Below are positions 33,166 through 44,500 of a stretch of DNA of 64,000 bases, in pieces. The DNA is from Pomphorhynchus laevis (taxonomy: Eukaryota; Acanthocephala; Palaeacanthocephala; Echinorhynchida; Pomphorhynchidae): contig WNNJ02001212.1 in NCBI GenBank assembly GCA_012934845.2, positions 1-64,000 on the forward strand, in the 5' to 3' direction. The translations under genes and the position numbers were made by a program. How positions within the stretch are numbered: the stretch's first letter is position 1; each line of letters starts with the position of its first letter. The notes beneath the pieces were generated by a model. The model made no database searches. It had not been told where the DNA came from and was given only the letters and a program-made list of their open reading frames with translations.

Positions 33166-34790
33166 AAATATCAATTTATATCGTAAAGATGACATATTTA
33201 AATTTACAAGAAACATATTTTTGCATGAGCATTAACGCGTAACATATAATATAAAATATAATATATTAAATAATGAAATTTTAAGAATTGCTATGTTTGC
33301 AATGGTATTGGCTTTCTTCAAATTCATTTAAATAATTTAATAGATACATATTTTAAAATAGGTTACTATAGAAATAAAATCCAAAAAATAGTCAAATATA
33401 TAAATCAACAAAAAAATAGTAAAATATATAAATCAACAAAAAATATTAAAAATAAATTTTAAATCAGGAGCGGAAAATTTTTATGGATGGATAATAAATA
33501 ATATACTTTGTATTAGAATATCAAATCTCATCAGAGTAAATACTTCATTTGAATGTATTTGACCACGCTGCTATGTTTGGTCGATAAATAATATGTAACG
33601 ATATTGGCTTTCAAATAGAAATTGTAAAATAAATATAAGCTAAACATATAATACATTATAATATATAATATATATTATAAATATAATATATATATTATAT
33701 ATAGCTAAATATAATATATTATATTTTACTAAATCTTACTAAATATTTTACTAGGTTGCTATAAGAAAAATCAAACAGAAAATAGTAAAATATATAAATC
33801 AACACAATAAAAAATAAAGTTTAGTTTACATTTTTTTAGTATAGTTTACATTTATTTACAAATAAATGTAAACTCTTAAGCTGAAGATTTTTCTAGATTT
33901 GAACATCAAATTAACATCGATTAAAAAATCTAAACTATATAAATATATGAAATATATGTTTAGATACATTGATGATATATGTGTATTTAATTCTAATAAT
34001 TTTTATTCAATTAGTGAACAAATTTATCCAGGTAGCATCATTCTTAATAATACCAATATTAATGATAAAGAAGGTTTATATCTAGATATGAACATTAAAT
34101 TAACATAAATTAAAACAACTATTAATTTATATCGTAAAGATGACATATTTAAATTTACAAAAAAACATATTCGTGCATGAGCATTCATGCATACCATATA
34201 ATATAAAATATAATACATTAAATAATGAAATTTTAAGAATTGCAACAATTTGTAATGATATTGGCTTTCTTCAAAATCGTTTAAATAATTTAATAGGTAC
34301 ATATTTTAAACTAGGTTACTATACATATGATAGATTAATTTAAATCATATATTTATACATATGATAGATTAATTGTTAATTTAAATAACTAATAACTTTT
34401 AATAACTTTCTAATAATTTTTATTCAATTAGTGAGCACATTTGTCCAGAAAGCCTTATTCTTAACAAAACCAATATTAATGATAAAGAAGGTGTATATCT
34501 AGATATGAACATTAAATTAACATTAACTAAAACTACTATTAATTTATATCGTAAAGATGACATATTTAAATTTACAAGAAACATATTTTTGCATGAGCAT
34601 TCATGCATACCATATAATATAAAATATAATACATTAAATAATGAAATTTTAAGAATTGCAACTATTTGTAACGATATTGGCTTTCTTCAAAATCATTTAC
34701 TTTAATATATACATATTTTAAACTAGGTTACTATACATATGATAGATTAAATAATGAAATGTGACGTATTGCCATAATATGTTACGATAT
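33165..34790 (+). mobile_element. PLE-1 cluster, three or more head-to-tail RT fragments
   Basis: Fragments of the same RT region recur at 33165-33460, 33895-34330 and 34400-34745. Each carries parts of 'RYIDDICVFNSNNFYSIS', 'YLDMNIKLT', 'INLYRKDDIFKFT' and 'PYNIKYNTLNNEILRIAT'. A tail piece ('ggataataaataatatactt') follows the first at 33483. AT dinucleotide-like runs separate them. All are broken, and no full-length copy is present. Head-to-tail arrangement is typical of PLEs. Confidence 0.7.
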
Positions 34791-35019
34791 TGGTCATCAC
34801 TTTTATAAATTAGATGATAATTTATATTTAAATCATCGAAATATTATTAAAAATAAATTTAAACCTTAAAATGGAGCATAGTAAATATAAAACTCACTGA
34901 ATAATAAATGATATTGTAAATTAATATTAATTTACTATATCAACTAATATAGTAAATATTTTATTATTTTAATTTATACTGTAATAATAGTATAATTTTA
35001 GTATAATTTATACAAGATA

Positions 35020-35570
35020 ATCAAATTGCATGAAAGGAAATGCATCATTGGTATGTATTTGAACCCATTACTATGTTGCGGTGAAGAATAGGGGGCGAAA
35101 CATGATAAAATAGTAGTTCCTTCTTCTAACTTCCATTTCCTAAAATATCAAATCTCTTAACCATAAACTCTTTATATCCGAATTGTAGAATATTTTGAGA
35201 TTAAGATATTTAATAGTACAAAATACGTAGACTTGATTAACTAATCTACTGTGACAGTCGACGAATAGATATCGATTTGTGATTGATATCTCTATAGTAT
35301 TCTGCATTCAATGTAATTAAGAACAAATTTATATATTATTAAAATGCATTTGGTCTCGTTGCTGTGTTGGGTTAAACAATATTGATAAATCTGATAACAT
35401 AATAGTTCTTTCTGCTTTAATCCCAGTTTATGAGATTTACAGACATCTCTAATCTCTGTATTATTTATTAATCGGTTCATACAAATATAGAGTATTAAAA
35501 ATTATTTTTATGATAAAGATATTTTAAATTTTAAATATGTAGCATCAGTTAAGTAATCTAATTATGCATC
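35020..35570 (+). repeat. PLE-1 tail modules, two diverged tandem copies
   Basis: 'aaatgcatcattggtatgta', 'gggcgaaacatgataaaata' and 'agttccttcttctaac' at 35038-35132; a second degenerate set at 35340-35480 ('gataacataatagttcttt'). Each is followed by a version of 'aaatacgtagactcagttag', also seen after the tail at 1388. Confidence 0.5.
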
Positions 35571-35869
35571 ATTTTATATTAAAAATATTTTAATATTTAG
35601 CATAATAGAATTTTTATAATATTTTTTAAGGACAATATTTTTTATAAGATTAAAGATATATTTCTATTTCAGGTTTGCCGGTTAATTGCATATAAATTGC
35701 GATTGTTAGAAATATATGGTTTTTTGACAGTGATATATAACTTCAGGTTAATAAGTAGTCATGTTTTTTATATATTTTAAGAACTATTATTTAAACGTTA
35801 TGTTTCTGTAAATGCTACAAATTTAAAGTATTTTTCCCTAAGTTCAGACCCTATTGATTTAAATGAAAT

Positions 35870-36610
35870 ATGTATGTTAAGCTAGATATGTCGAGCAAAG
35901 GCTCAGATGAAGAGATATTTTACGATACTGTTGAAGATCATAGTTCCGCTTCTTACATACCATTGAGCCAGCGGCTTAATCGATTAAATATTAAGCAAAC
36001 AGATAGCGAAGAAATGAATGCTATTGATAAGGAGGAATCGATTAACGAGGATATTGAACTCAATCAAGAGCAATTAAAAGAACGTGAATTAGTTGTTATC
36101 CAATTAAAGGAAAAAGGCAATGATTTATTCCGACAAGGACATTTTGATCAGGCGGATATCGTATATAATGAAGCTATTGAGCAATGTCCAAAAAGCTTAA
36201 AAGAACACATGTCTATTTTACATTCAAATTGTGCGGCATGTTGCGAGAGACTTTTAGATTTCGAAAAGACCATTGACCATTGCTCTAAAGCAATTGCGTT
36301 TGATAGCAAATTCGTAAAGCCATTGCTGCGCCGCGCTATGGTTTACGAAAAGACCGATAAATTGCAGGAAGCTTTGGACGATTTTAAAGAAGTGCTTGCG
36401 ATAAATCCAACATGTGAAAGTGCGAGAAAAGCTTGTACTGAACTGCCGAAACTTATCGATCGTCGAAATGAGGAAATGAAAGAGGAAATGATTAGTAAAT
36501 TAAAAGATATTGGCAATATGATATTAAAGCCTTTTGGTTTAAGCACAGACAATTTCAAAATGAAACAAGATCCCAATAGTGGTTCATACAGTATTTCAAT
36601 GGAAAAATAA
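35870..36610 (+). CDS. TTC1: Tetratricopeptide repeat protein 1
   Basis: 246 aa from the first ATG (35870); a second in-frame ATG at 35888 starts MSSKGSDEE and may be the true start. An acidic N-terminus (1-75) is followed by three TPR motifs at about 77-110, 115-148 and 149-182 (KGNDLFRQGHFDQADIVYNE; CAACCERLLDFEKTIDHCSK; RRAMVYEKTDKLQEALDDF). The family-specific C-terminus LKDIGNMILKPFGLSTDNF (211-229) is the best diagnostic. TTC1 is a cytosolic co-chaperone adaptor that binds Hsp90/Hsp70 tails through the TPRs and Ras or G-alpha16. It is shorter than human TTC1 (292 aa) mainly at the acidic N-terminus. A short upstream frame (35863-35880) overlaps the first ATG, and a 'ctaagttcag' acceptor ends at 35847. 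Single exon, intact. Confidence 0.93.
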   Translation: MYVKLDMSSKGSDEEIFYDTVEDHSSASYIPLSQRLNRLNIKQTDSEEMNAIDKEESINEDIELNQEQLKERELVVIQLKEKGNDLFRQGHFDQADIVYNEAIEQCPKSLKEHMSILHSNCAACCERLLDFEKTIDHCSKAIAFDSKFVKPLLRRAMVYEKTDKLQEALDDFKEVLAINPTCESARKACTELPKLIDRRNEEMKEEMISKLKDIGNMILKPFGLSTDNFKMKQDPNSGSYSISMEK

Positions 36611-36619
36611 TCTTCGTGA

Positions 36620-37140
36620 ACAGTCAGCACCAGATTGAAACTGATTTGATTGATATTTTGAATGATCTGTAAAATTTTAAGCAGCGCTTAGCTAACTAAA
36701 GATATTTTAGTATTTGTATAACTAATCAAGGGCGTATTCTTGAAAACATCTACTAATGTTCAACGATTTTTAAGACATTTCATTATTGCTTATTCCTTCG
36801 AAACGTAATTATTTCATATAATTTTTGATCTAAATTCCGATTTAATGTTTTAGTTGTGGTATATGATCTAGCGATCGTATATTTCACTTATGCATATGGT
36901 GAATTACACCGTCAAAACGTTGAAAACACTCTATCTTTTGGCATTCAAAATCTTTTGATTTTTCAATGCTTTGAAACTAAAATATTTCTTGCCGAAACAA
37001 TAAAATTAAGGACTAAGATACTTTTTGCTAATCTGAGCAATTTCAAGTTAAATATACAAGCTGTAGTAAATATACAATATGTGGTAAGTCTCCTTAGAAA
37101 CTTATCACAAGTAAGCAGCTTTATGTCTTTAAACACCGCT
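36620..37140. other. TTC1 3' flank, nothing recognised
   Basis: A 96-codon frame at 36856-37146 has low-complexity composition and no recognisable motif; not called. Confidence 0.45.
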
Positions 37141-37149
37141 TTCTAAGCA

Positions 37150-37530
37150 GAATTGAATGAGTCAATCCGCTCGATCGCGTATCAAACGCAGAAGTGTATT
37201 CACGATGTTCACTCGGCGTTACCGTGTCTAGCCTGGTTCGAAAGAATAGACTTGGCTATCTTGGCCATGTACTGCGGATTTGAAGAGATATATTGCCTAA
37301 GTTAACGTTATACTTGAATCAGGAGGAATCTTGGCGGCGTCCTAGAGGCAGTGTTCGAAAGAATCTAAAGAGAACAATTTTAGACGATGCCAAGAAACTC
37401 ATTTTCAACTAATCGAACATTAGCTGACGCAGATTTAAACGAGAATGGAGACAAGAACTGGAAATTGTGGCTCAGAATCGACTGTCCTGGTCGCATTTAG
37501 CTATTTCGTTTTTATTTGATTTCTTTATCT
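37150..37530 (+). mobile_element. LINE C-terminal fragment ('LGHVLR' type)
   Basis: Translation in mixed frames gives 'RKNRLGYLGHVLRI', 'ESWRRPRGSVRKNLKRTI' and 'QNRLSWSHLAI', matching the widespread LINE RT tail pattern LGHVLRM..WRRPRGG..DRSQWR. Contains stops; decayed. Confidence 0.55.
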
Positions 37531-37720
37531 TTTTCTTGATGCTTTATATGCACAAGCTCAGTTCACAGACAGTATATTCAACAGTATATTATCTTGCGCT
37601 ACAATCCATAATTCTTATTATTTAACAAAAATATATAATCTATAATTCTACAAAAATTATTTTAATTTTTAAATATCCATGAGCTATCGGGTATACTTAA
37701 ACGACAAGAAAAATCATTTT

Positions 37721-37770
37721 GATATTTCGCTAGTAAATACTAGCATCTTCAAAATATGCAATTTTCTGAA
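37721..37770 (-). ncRNA. Hammerhead-ribozyme-like core
   Basis: Minus strand: TTGAAGA (one change from CTGANGA), stem II gctagta-tt-tactagc, GAAA, then TATC, giving the 2-bp stem III and C at the cleavage position. Confidence 0.45.
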
Positions 37771-38000
37771 TATGCTAGTATATTTTCTAAATATATTGTA
37801 TGGGGATTTTAAACATCGAGAATAATAATAAAATAAAAAATTATTGTTCACAAATTTTCAAATATAGTCTCTTTCCAAACATAATATGACCTTTGAAAAG
37901 GACTATTGTAATAGTCGACAATTTGTAAACTAAACGGATGAAGCATATAATATCATATATATAAATACATAAAAATAGTATACATTTTATAGAAAATTAT

Positions 38001-38046
38001 CAATTTTCTGAAGATGCTAGTAGTTACTAGTGAAATATCAAACTGA
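38001..38046 (+). ncRNA. Hammerhead-ribozyme-like core, consensus intact
   Basis: CTGAAGA at 38008-38014 and stem II GCTAGTA/TACTAGT. GAAA at 38032-38035 is followed by TATC (A-U, U-A stem III, then C17). Stem I 'atcaatttt' pairs imperfectly with 'aaactgat' (AAA and TGAT segments). Confidence 0.6.
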
Positions 38047-38354
38047 TTTTTGTTGTCTTTTAATTATACCTGATAGTTCCTGGATATTTAAAAATTTAAA
38101 TGCATGCTAGGATAGATATATTTTTAAAAATTGTTTCTTTATTTATGAATATTTATTATCAATAATTAAGCGTTGAAAAATATATTTTCTTTTTGCATAA
38201 ATTTGTGGAAAGTATGGTACACTTGCGATCATTTAAAATAATTAATTTACGAAAATGGCATTTATTATGGTAAATGATAATAAAATGATATTTATTATAG
38301 TAAATGATACTAACATAATGAAATATAAATGAAATAGTGATCATTATACCGTGT

Positions 38355-38960
38355 ACCCAGTATTAATTGTCTTTCGTTTTGCTCAAAATTATAATTATAT
38401 AGAGTAGATTAAGTTGAATCTTCTGTTTGAACGGATTAAGCGCATTTTATCAATTAAAGAACATATCTTTTAATAATAGTATTCTCAAGGCAAAATTATT
38501 AATAATCCATAATTTTAAAAATTACAGTTAATATTTAATCTTTCATTAATTTGCATTTTTTAATTTTATATTTTATTATATTAATTAAATTACATATTTT
38601 ATCGTTTTATTAAATTAAAATATAGTTTATCTCTACTGATAATACGCTTTTCAATTCAACAGATTAAGTGAAAATGTCATTATGTTTTGCTTAAAATAAT
38701 TATTATATAGAGTAGATATATTAGAATCTTCTGTTCGTCAGGATTAAAGAAAATTGATAAATTCTTTATCAATTAAAAAATATCATTTTTATTTAGTTTT
38801 CTCAAGGCAAAATAATTAATAATCCATAATTTTAGAAATTAAAGTTATTATTCTATCTTTTATTAAATTGTTTTTTTTTTCAAATTTTAATTAATTAATT
38901 AATTAAATTAAAATATAATATTTTATATATCTTTTTGCTATGGCTCTTTTCAATTAAACA
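38355..38960. repeat. Diverged direct duplication, about 310-bp units
   Basis: Units 38355-38660 and 38670-38960 share 'gttttgct', 'attatatagagtaga', 'gaatcttctgtt', 'tctcaaggcaaaat' and 'attaataatccataatttta' in order, at roughly three-quarters identity. No coding seen. Confidence 0.6.
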
Positions 38961-39819
38961 GATTTACAAATTATTATGTTTGTTTAAGCCAACTTGGATT
39001 TTTTTCAAGCCGTTGTGAAACACGCTTTTATATTGTCAAATAGTCTGTTTCCTTAAAAGTATTGTACGTGAGTAAACTTTATGCATTAGTTCTACAAAAT
39101 TTAATTGTAAGTATTTGTGATGTAGATGATAATAAGTCGTATCTAGATAGATTTACATACTGGCACAGGTTCAGAACGACCCACCGTCCGTGTCTTATTT
39201 GTCATTCGCAAGATAAAACTATAGACACGCATAAATAGATCCTATATATATTATAAGTATAAATTAAAATCAATTATAATCCATATTGGCTGCTTAATAA
39301 CTGTACTTCGATCTTCAGCTCCATCAATCTCATGTTTCACTCAAAGTCATTTCTAACCACCCAGCAGTCATCGTCAGATGAAGTGGTTAGGGTGGGTTTT
39401 AACTGCTCTTATGATAACTGTAAAAACACCAGCAATTCCTCACAATGTTATACGGAGCTCAAGTAAAGTGTTATTTTTCATAAAGCGTTTTTACTGGCTT
39501 GTTTTGTATGTAAATCTTCTTGTAATTCTCTATATAAAGCACAAGTGTGTATCATTTGAATACGAGGGCGCTGAATTTCTCACAGGATTCCAAATTAAAT
39601 TCCAAATTACAAATTGCTGATTGCGAAAAATTGCTTAAAATTAAATATATAATGGTGTTTATGCCTCCTTGCGGGTGGAAAACATATTGATTTATTTATG
39701 AGTACACCTATGTGTCCCATGACAGGTGTAACAACATATTATATATATTGTAAGTATAAATTAAGTTGAATTTATAATCTACTTCCGGTTTGGTTCACGC
39801 TATGACCAAAATATATACG
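38961..39819. other. Intergenic, nothing firm
   Basis: Two similar blocks ('atatatattataagtataa' plus 'attaaa' near 39245 and 39735) form a loose direct repeat. The 80-codon frame at 39378-39620 has no recognised motif. Confidence 0.4.
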
Positions 39820-40320
39820 AAATATGATTATTGGTCTCCACCAACAACAAAAAACAAAAATATTCTTATAGGGATCGCTTGCGAGAGATAGACATACCGT
39901 CGGTTCGGTCTGCGATAGTGTGTAGCGACATCTTATGCTTCAGAGATATGTTACTCGGACGTGATGGGTGGCCGGCAAACTGTATCCAGCGGAACAAACG
40001 TGATACGAATCGGGGCCACTCTTTGACTGTGAAAACGCTGCACCATGGAAAGCTGTCTAGAATCAGCCGCCTATCGCACCGGGCGGTGAGGATGTGGAAC
40101 TTACTTTCGGAGGATATGGTCGCTATTCAGAGTAGACAGCAGTTCATGCGGAGGATGGATCAATGGCTTGCGAGACAAACTTGTAGTCTATACCGGATCA
40201 TTATCCTTGGGAGGAATGTTAATTTTTTTTCTTTTCAATTTTTTTTCTTTTTTTCATGTGATCAGACAAAACAGCCCTACGGCTACAGTCATGTAATTGA
40301 ATGAAAAAAAAATAAAAAAA
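39820..40320 (+). mobile_element. LINE-A relative, RT C-terminus and 3' end
   Basis: 'KYSYRDRLREIDIPSVRSA', GRDGWPANCIQRNKR, RGHSLTVKTLHHGK, 'LSRISRLSHRAVRMWNLLSE', then a stop, a T-rich 3' UTR and an A-rich tail ending at about 40320. 5'-truncated, otherwise clean. Confidence 0.8.
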
Positions 40321-40338
40321 AATTAATTCTTTAATTAA

Positions 40339-40366
40339 CGTTTCGTCTTGCGGCTTCATCAAAAAT
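40339..40366 (-). ncRNA. Hammerhead-ribozyme-like core (PLE-type)
   Basis: Minus strand TTGATGA, stem-loop agccgcaagac, GAAA, CGTT. GAAACGTT gives a 2-bp stem III and U at the cleavage site. C3 is U and stem II has a mismatch, so it is degenerate. Confidence 0.4.
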
Positions 40367-40379
40367 CTTATGTTATTTT

Positions 40380-41137
40380 ATCTCTCAAAATTTTTCTAAG
40401 TCTTCAAAAAGTAATTTAAATATATCTAATTTAAGTATATAACCACATGATGCGCTGACCACAATTCTTGCTACAGCAAAATATTGACTACTTTCAAAAT
40501 ATTATAAGCAAACATATTGTTTGATGAAACTTAAATATTATTAAAAGTTATATTATTATGTCAAACACTGCTATGCCTAGTATTTATTAATTTTGAAATT
40601 TGATAGTGGTAAATGGTATTTGTAAATATTAAACAAATCGTTAACATTTAATAATCGTCAATAATAGTTAATTATTTTAAAGTTTTCAAATAATTGATAA
40701 TTAATAATTAATAATTATTAATTAATTATTAATTAATTATTAATAATTAATAATTTTAATTTTATTGTAAAGTTTTAATTATTTCGAGCCCATTGTTTAT
40801 TGTTTTTTACAATAAAATATTAAAAACGTAAAAATAATTTAATTTAGAATTATTTGATCAATATTAATTATTAATTTGTTTGTGGGATTTTTTCATCTGA
40901 GTCCATTGTTTATTGCTTTACAATAAAACATTAAAAACGTAAAAATAATTTAATTTAGAATTATTTGATTAATTATTAATTTGTTTGTAGGATTTGTTTC
41001 AATAAACATTATATGATAGTCGAGGCATCGTATTTTTCCTGTTTAATTATTAACTAATCAGATAAAAATGGCCGAATTTTGCTATTTTCATCATCTGAAA
41101 TGCAATGCTCAGGTATTTAAATGAACAACAAAAAGTA
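40380..41137. other. AT-rich intergenic with palindromic TTAATTAA-like run
   Basis: 40690-40760 is a long run of 'taattaat/attaatta' palindromes. A direct repeat of about 125 bp ('attgtttattg', 'ttaaaaacgtaaaaataat') occurs at about 40785-40870 and 40905-40990. Nothing coding; it follows the ZAP-like gene. Confidence 0.5.
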
Positions 41138-41549
41138 TCAAAAATAATTATATTTGATAATAAATTCAGGGTTACAAGAAGCAGGATCTATAATCGGGCG
41201 ATGTACTGGTGATGGGGTGGTGACTTGGTCCTTCTCGTTGGACAAATCAGATAAAAATTCATCGACAACTCGCACCATTAGCATATATCGAAACCCGTAA
41301 TCATCCGGAGTTGTAAATCGATGAGCTTCTTTTGCATCCATAATATGTAAGTATTGATGATCTGAACTGATCAAGTTCAAGACTCCGAGGGAAGGTATAT
41401 GACCGATTATGTTTTCGAATGCGTAAGTAACAACTTTATATTTGGGTGCTCCGACAAATGTCCATACTTGCTTTAATTTCTTGACCGAAGCGCCTTTATC
41501 CTCAGATTGGGGCAAATCATTGTCGCTTGACTTATGAGTTAAACTTCTA
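41138..41549 (-). CDS. ZAP-like gene, exon 8 (degenerate PARP-like C-terminus)
   Basis: Acceptor 'tttgtaatttatag'; stop at 41138. Against PARP catalytic domains, TFVGAPKYKVVTYAFENIIG aligns with 'LFHGT......I....FD' (the H-Y-E histidine position is Val). EAHRFTTPDDYGFRYMLMVR aligns with 'YSH.Y.......MFLARVL', and PEFIIKY aligns with the last strand 'YPEYLIEY'. The strand before the final motif is shortened. If correct, the domain is catalytically dead, as in ZAP. Confidence 0.5.
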
Positions 41550-44500
41550 TAAATTACAAACATAAAAGGTGATCTCTTTTTAAAAAATAAAAAAAGCTGA
41601 ATGATAAAAATATTACCATCAAAAATATTAAAATCATCATGAACAGATGAATAATTTTAAAGAATCTAAAAGTATAATTTTTATTTAATAATCTTAAATT
41701 GATATAGTTACAAACGTTTAGATTAAAATAAATTACATTGACCCTATTGTATCGTGCTGTCAAATACATTAGTGTTAATACATTCATGCTGTCAAATCAA
41801 ACTGGTGAAATGGAAGCAAGGGGTGATTCAATACACAATTCTGCTTAGATATGTATATTCAAAGATAATGAATGAAAAATTATATAATATATAATAATAT
41901 ATATTTATATAATAATATAATAATATAATATAATTATTTATGCAACATACAATACATGTATAATTTGAATTTATAATTTAATATCTAAATTTATGAATTG
42001 GAATTGTTTGAATTAAATACCTACCTAAAAATCTTTAAAGCTCGTGTCTCATTTCGAAAGAATTGTTACGATAAAATCTATCAGAGCCAAGGTTAGTTTC
42101 TCTATCTACTTCCTAAAATTCAAAAGCCAGTGCTTGAGATGAGACTATAATCGCAAATTACATGTCATTTAGTCATTACTTAGCTGAAGAAATCAACGAT
42201 TGGATCATTGAGTTATTACCAAAACCAGACTCGTACATCAAGGATGGCCCAGATTTTGCATTGAAAGTACGACAATTTGCAAACGGGAGCAATTTTCACT
42301 TTCTAACCGCACATGTGAGGTCTCTTTTTACGAATGTTCCCTTCATGAAGGCCATTCAATATGCTGTTGATATACTAATAGAATCTGATGATCCAAAACT
42401 TACTCATACCAGTGGTCTGAATTACTAACCGGGTGTACCTCTAAAATGCATTTAATTTTGAAAATGATATGTTTGATAAGATCAACGGGATTGCTATGAG
42501 CTCACCACTAGGGCCAACTTTATCTAACATGTGCATGACTCACTGCGAGAGCGACATATATGATCGAATACGTGAACTTTAAAAATGGTGGCGTTAAGTT
42601 GATGACGTATTTTTGGTCTTAGTTACAACCGGATATTGTCTTATTGGACGCAATTATTAATTGTAAAGATGCGTCCATACAGTGGAGCATCATTACTCCT
42701 AATGACACAAATTCTGTTAGTTTTCTTGATGTTGCAGAACAGCAACATCACGAATGTATTCGCACTACCCTCTACACAATGCCGGGTATACGTTGGCTTT
42801 CACCTAACTGGTCTTCTTACGTCAGCAACGTCTACAAAGTGTCGAGAGCAAGATCACTACTAGATCGACCTACACTAACTTGTTCTTCACACGCTAATGT
42901 AATTTCCAAACAACAAAGCGTAATTAATGTATTTGTTTAAAATGGCTATCCAGAATGAACAATTAGAAGATTATTTCGACTCTCACGTTTGATAAGAAGC
43001 GGAAGCAGACTGGACGTCACAGTTCAAAAAAACTTCGACTTGTCTCGCCCACATTACTTACACTACCGATGCAGCTTGGAACATTCTTCTCCGTTTTCTC
43101 GATGCATCTAGAGCTCTAGTTGATGTGAGAATATTTCACAAAAGTAATGTTAATTTAGCTTGTTTGTTTAAACGTAAGCCCAATCCGGATAATAATACTG
43201 CTTACAGGATCAATTGTAACGTTTGTGAACAGTCATACGTAGGTCAGATGTCGCAAAAACTTTGTAAGCGTATAAATCAACATAAATATTGTATAAGAAG
43301 AGGATACACGGGTTCAACTAGATGTAATCATGCCATGGATACAGATCACGATATTAATTGGGACAACGTGGAAAGTATTTGCTATAAAAATAACTTATCA
43401 CAGATACTCATTAAAGAAGCTATCTGCATATATGACAAATCTAATTCAATGCGTGGAAATAAGTTGAGCTGGCAGCTAAAACTTCCAATAACTGGCCATA
43501 TCACATAAAATTTTGGTTCTTTGTAATAAGCACCGAAGTCACATGATAATATGATAACGTGTATTTCTTTCGTAGTCGCTGTTATAAATAGTTTTTTTTA
43601 TGTTTTTACTGTTTGCTTGAAAATGACACTGTGTTGAAAGCTTGCAATAATAAAGAAAACATTTTTCATATCATGTCTATAAAACCATCATTAACTAATT
43701 TTTACAATTTGACAAATTATCTTTGAAAATAAACTTTTTATAATGATTTCTACATATTAATTATGTATATATCCCTTAATTTTTTGAATGTATCATCTTT
43801 AAATGTTTTTATATGCGATTGCAATTAATTATATTCTGCTTAAATATAGAGATTATTGAACATGTGATTTAATTAAACCCTTAAATACATGCCATTTCAT
43901 TCCTTTAAACACAGTAAATTATGTATCAATCTTGATCCTTCCAATTATTAAATTCAATCCCATCATCAATTAATTATTAATTCGATATTGATATCGTATC
44001 AATAATAAAAAACAAACAAATGGAAAATAAGTTAAACCCATAAAAAGTTCCTAGTAAAATATTAACAGTTTAAATCAGAAAGCTTACAACAGTCAAGAAC
44101 CGTTCAAAGTTAAATCTTTCCTATTTTAATTAACCTTTACAAATGGTCGAAACCATTTATGAAATTTGTCATAAATTAGTGGATACAATTGAGTGTCATG
44201 CTTTTTAAAATACTCATCTGATGGTTTAGTAATCAATGTTAACTAAAAACGATATTTAGAAAAGGCACCTTATAAACTGTTCTGATAGAATGCTGTTAGA
44301 TATCTTCTTTACACTAATAACTGAAGCAACTGTAGAATCCATTGAAAGCATAAATAGCTTTACTACTTGACTATGTGACGTATCCGCGCTGAATGAATTT
44401 GGGTAAATTTGTGATATGGTAACATTTAATATTGGGCGGAATTGTTCATTTCCATTTTTCCATAATTTGTTCTTATTATTTACAGACAGCTCATTGATAC

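Larger units (their letters stand above)
37675..38095. mobile_element. Foldback element with head-to-head hammerhead-like cores
   Basis: Outer inverted arms of about 95 bp: 'aaatatccatgagctatcgg' at the left versus the complement of 'actatcaggtata..' at the right ('gatagttcctggatattt'). Each arm contains 'gatatttcgctagtaaatac' or its mirror, which is the hammerhead-like unit. The centre (about 37800-37990) is non-coding AT-rich sequence. Confidence 0.75.

Noticed and set aside
36856-37146. 96-codon frame after TTC1
   Set aside because: No recognisable motif, biased composition, no splice or poly(A) context; likely chance in AT-rich DNA.
39378-39620. 80-codon frame starting MKWLGWVL, resembling a secreted peptide with signal sequence
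   Set aside because: The hydrophobic start is followed by no cleavage-like site or conserved pattern, and it sits between loose direct repeats; insufficient support.
41554-41787. 77-codon minus-strand frame upstream of the last ZAP-like exon
   Set aside because: Hydrophobic low-complexity intron sequence. A clear splice acceptor separates it from the real exon.
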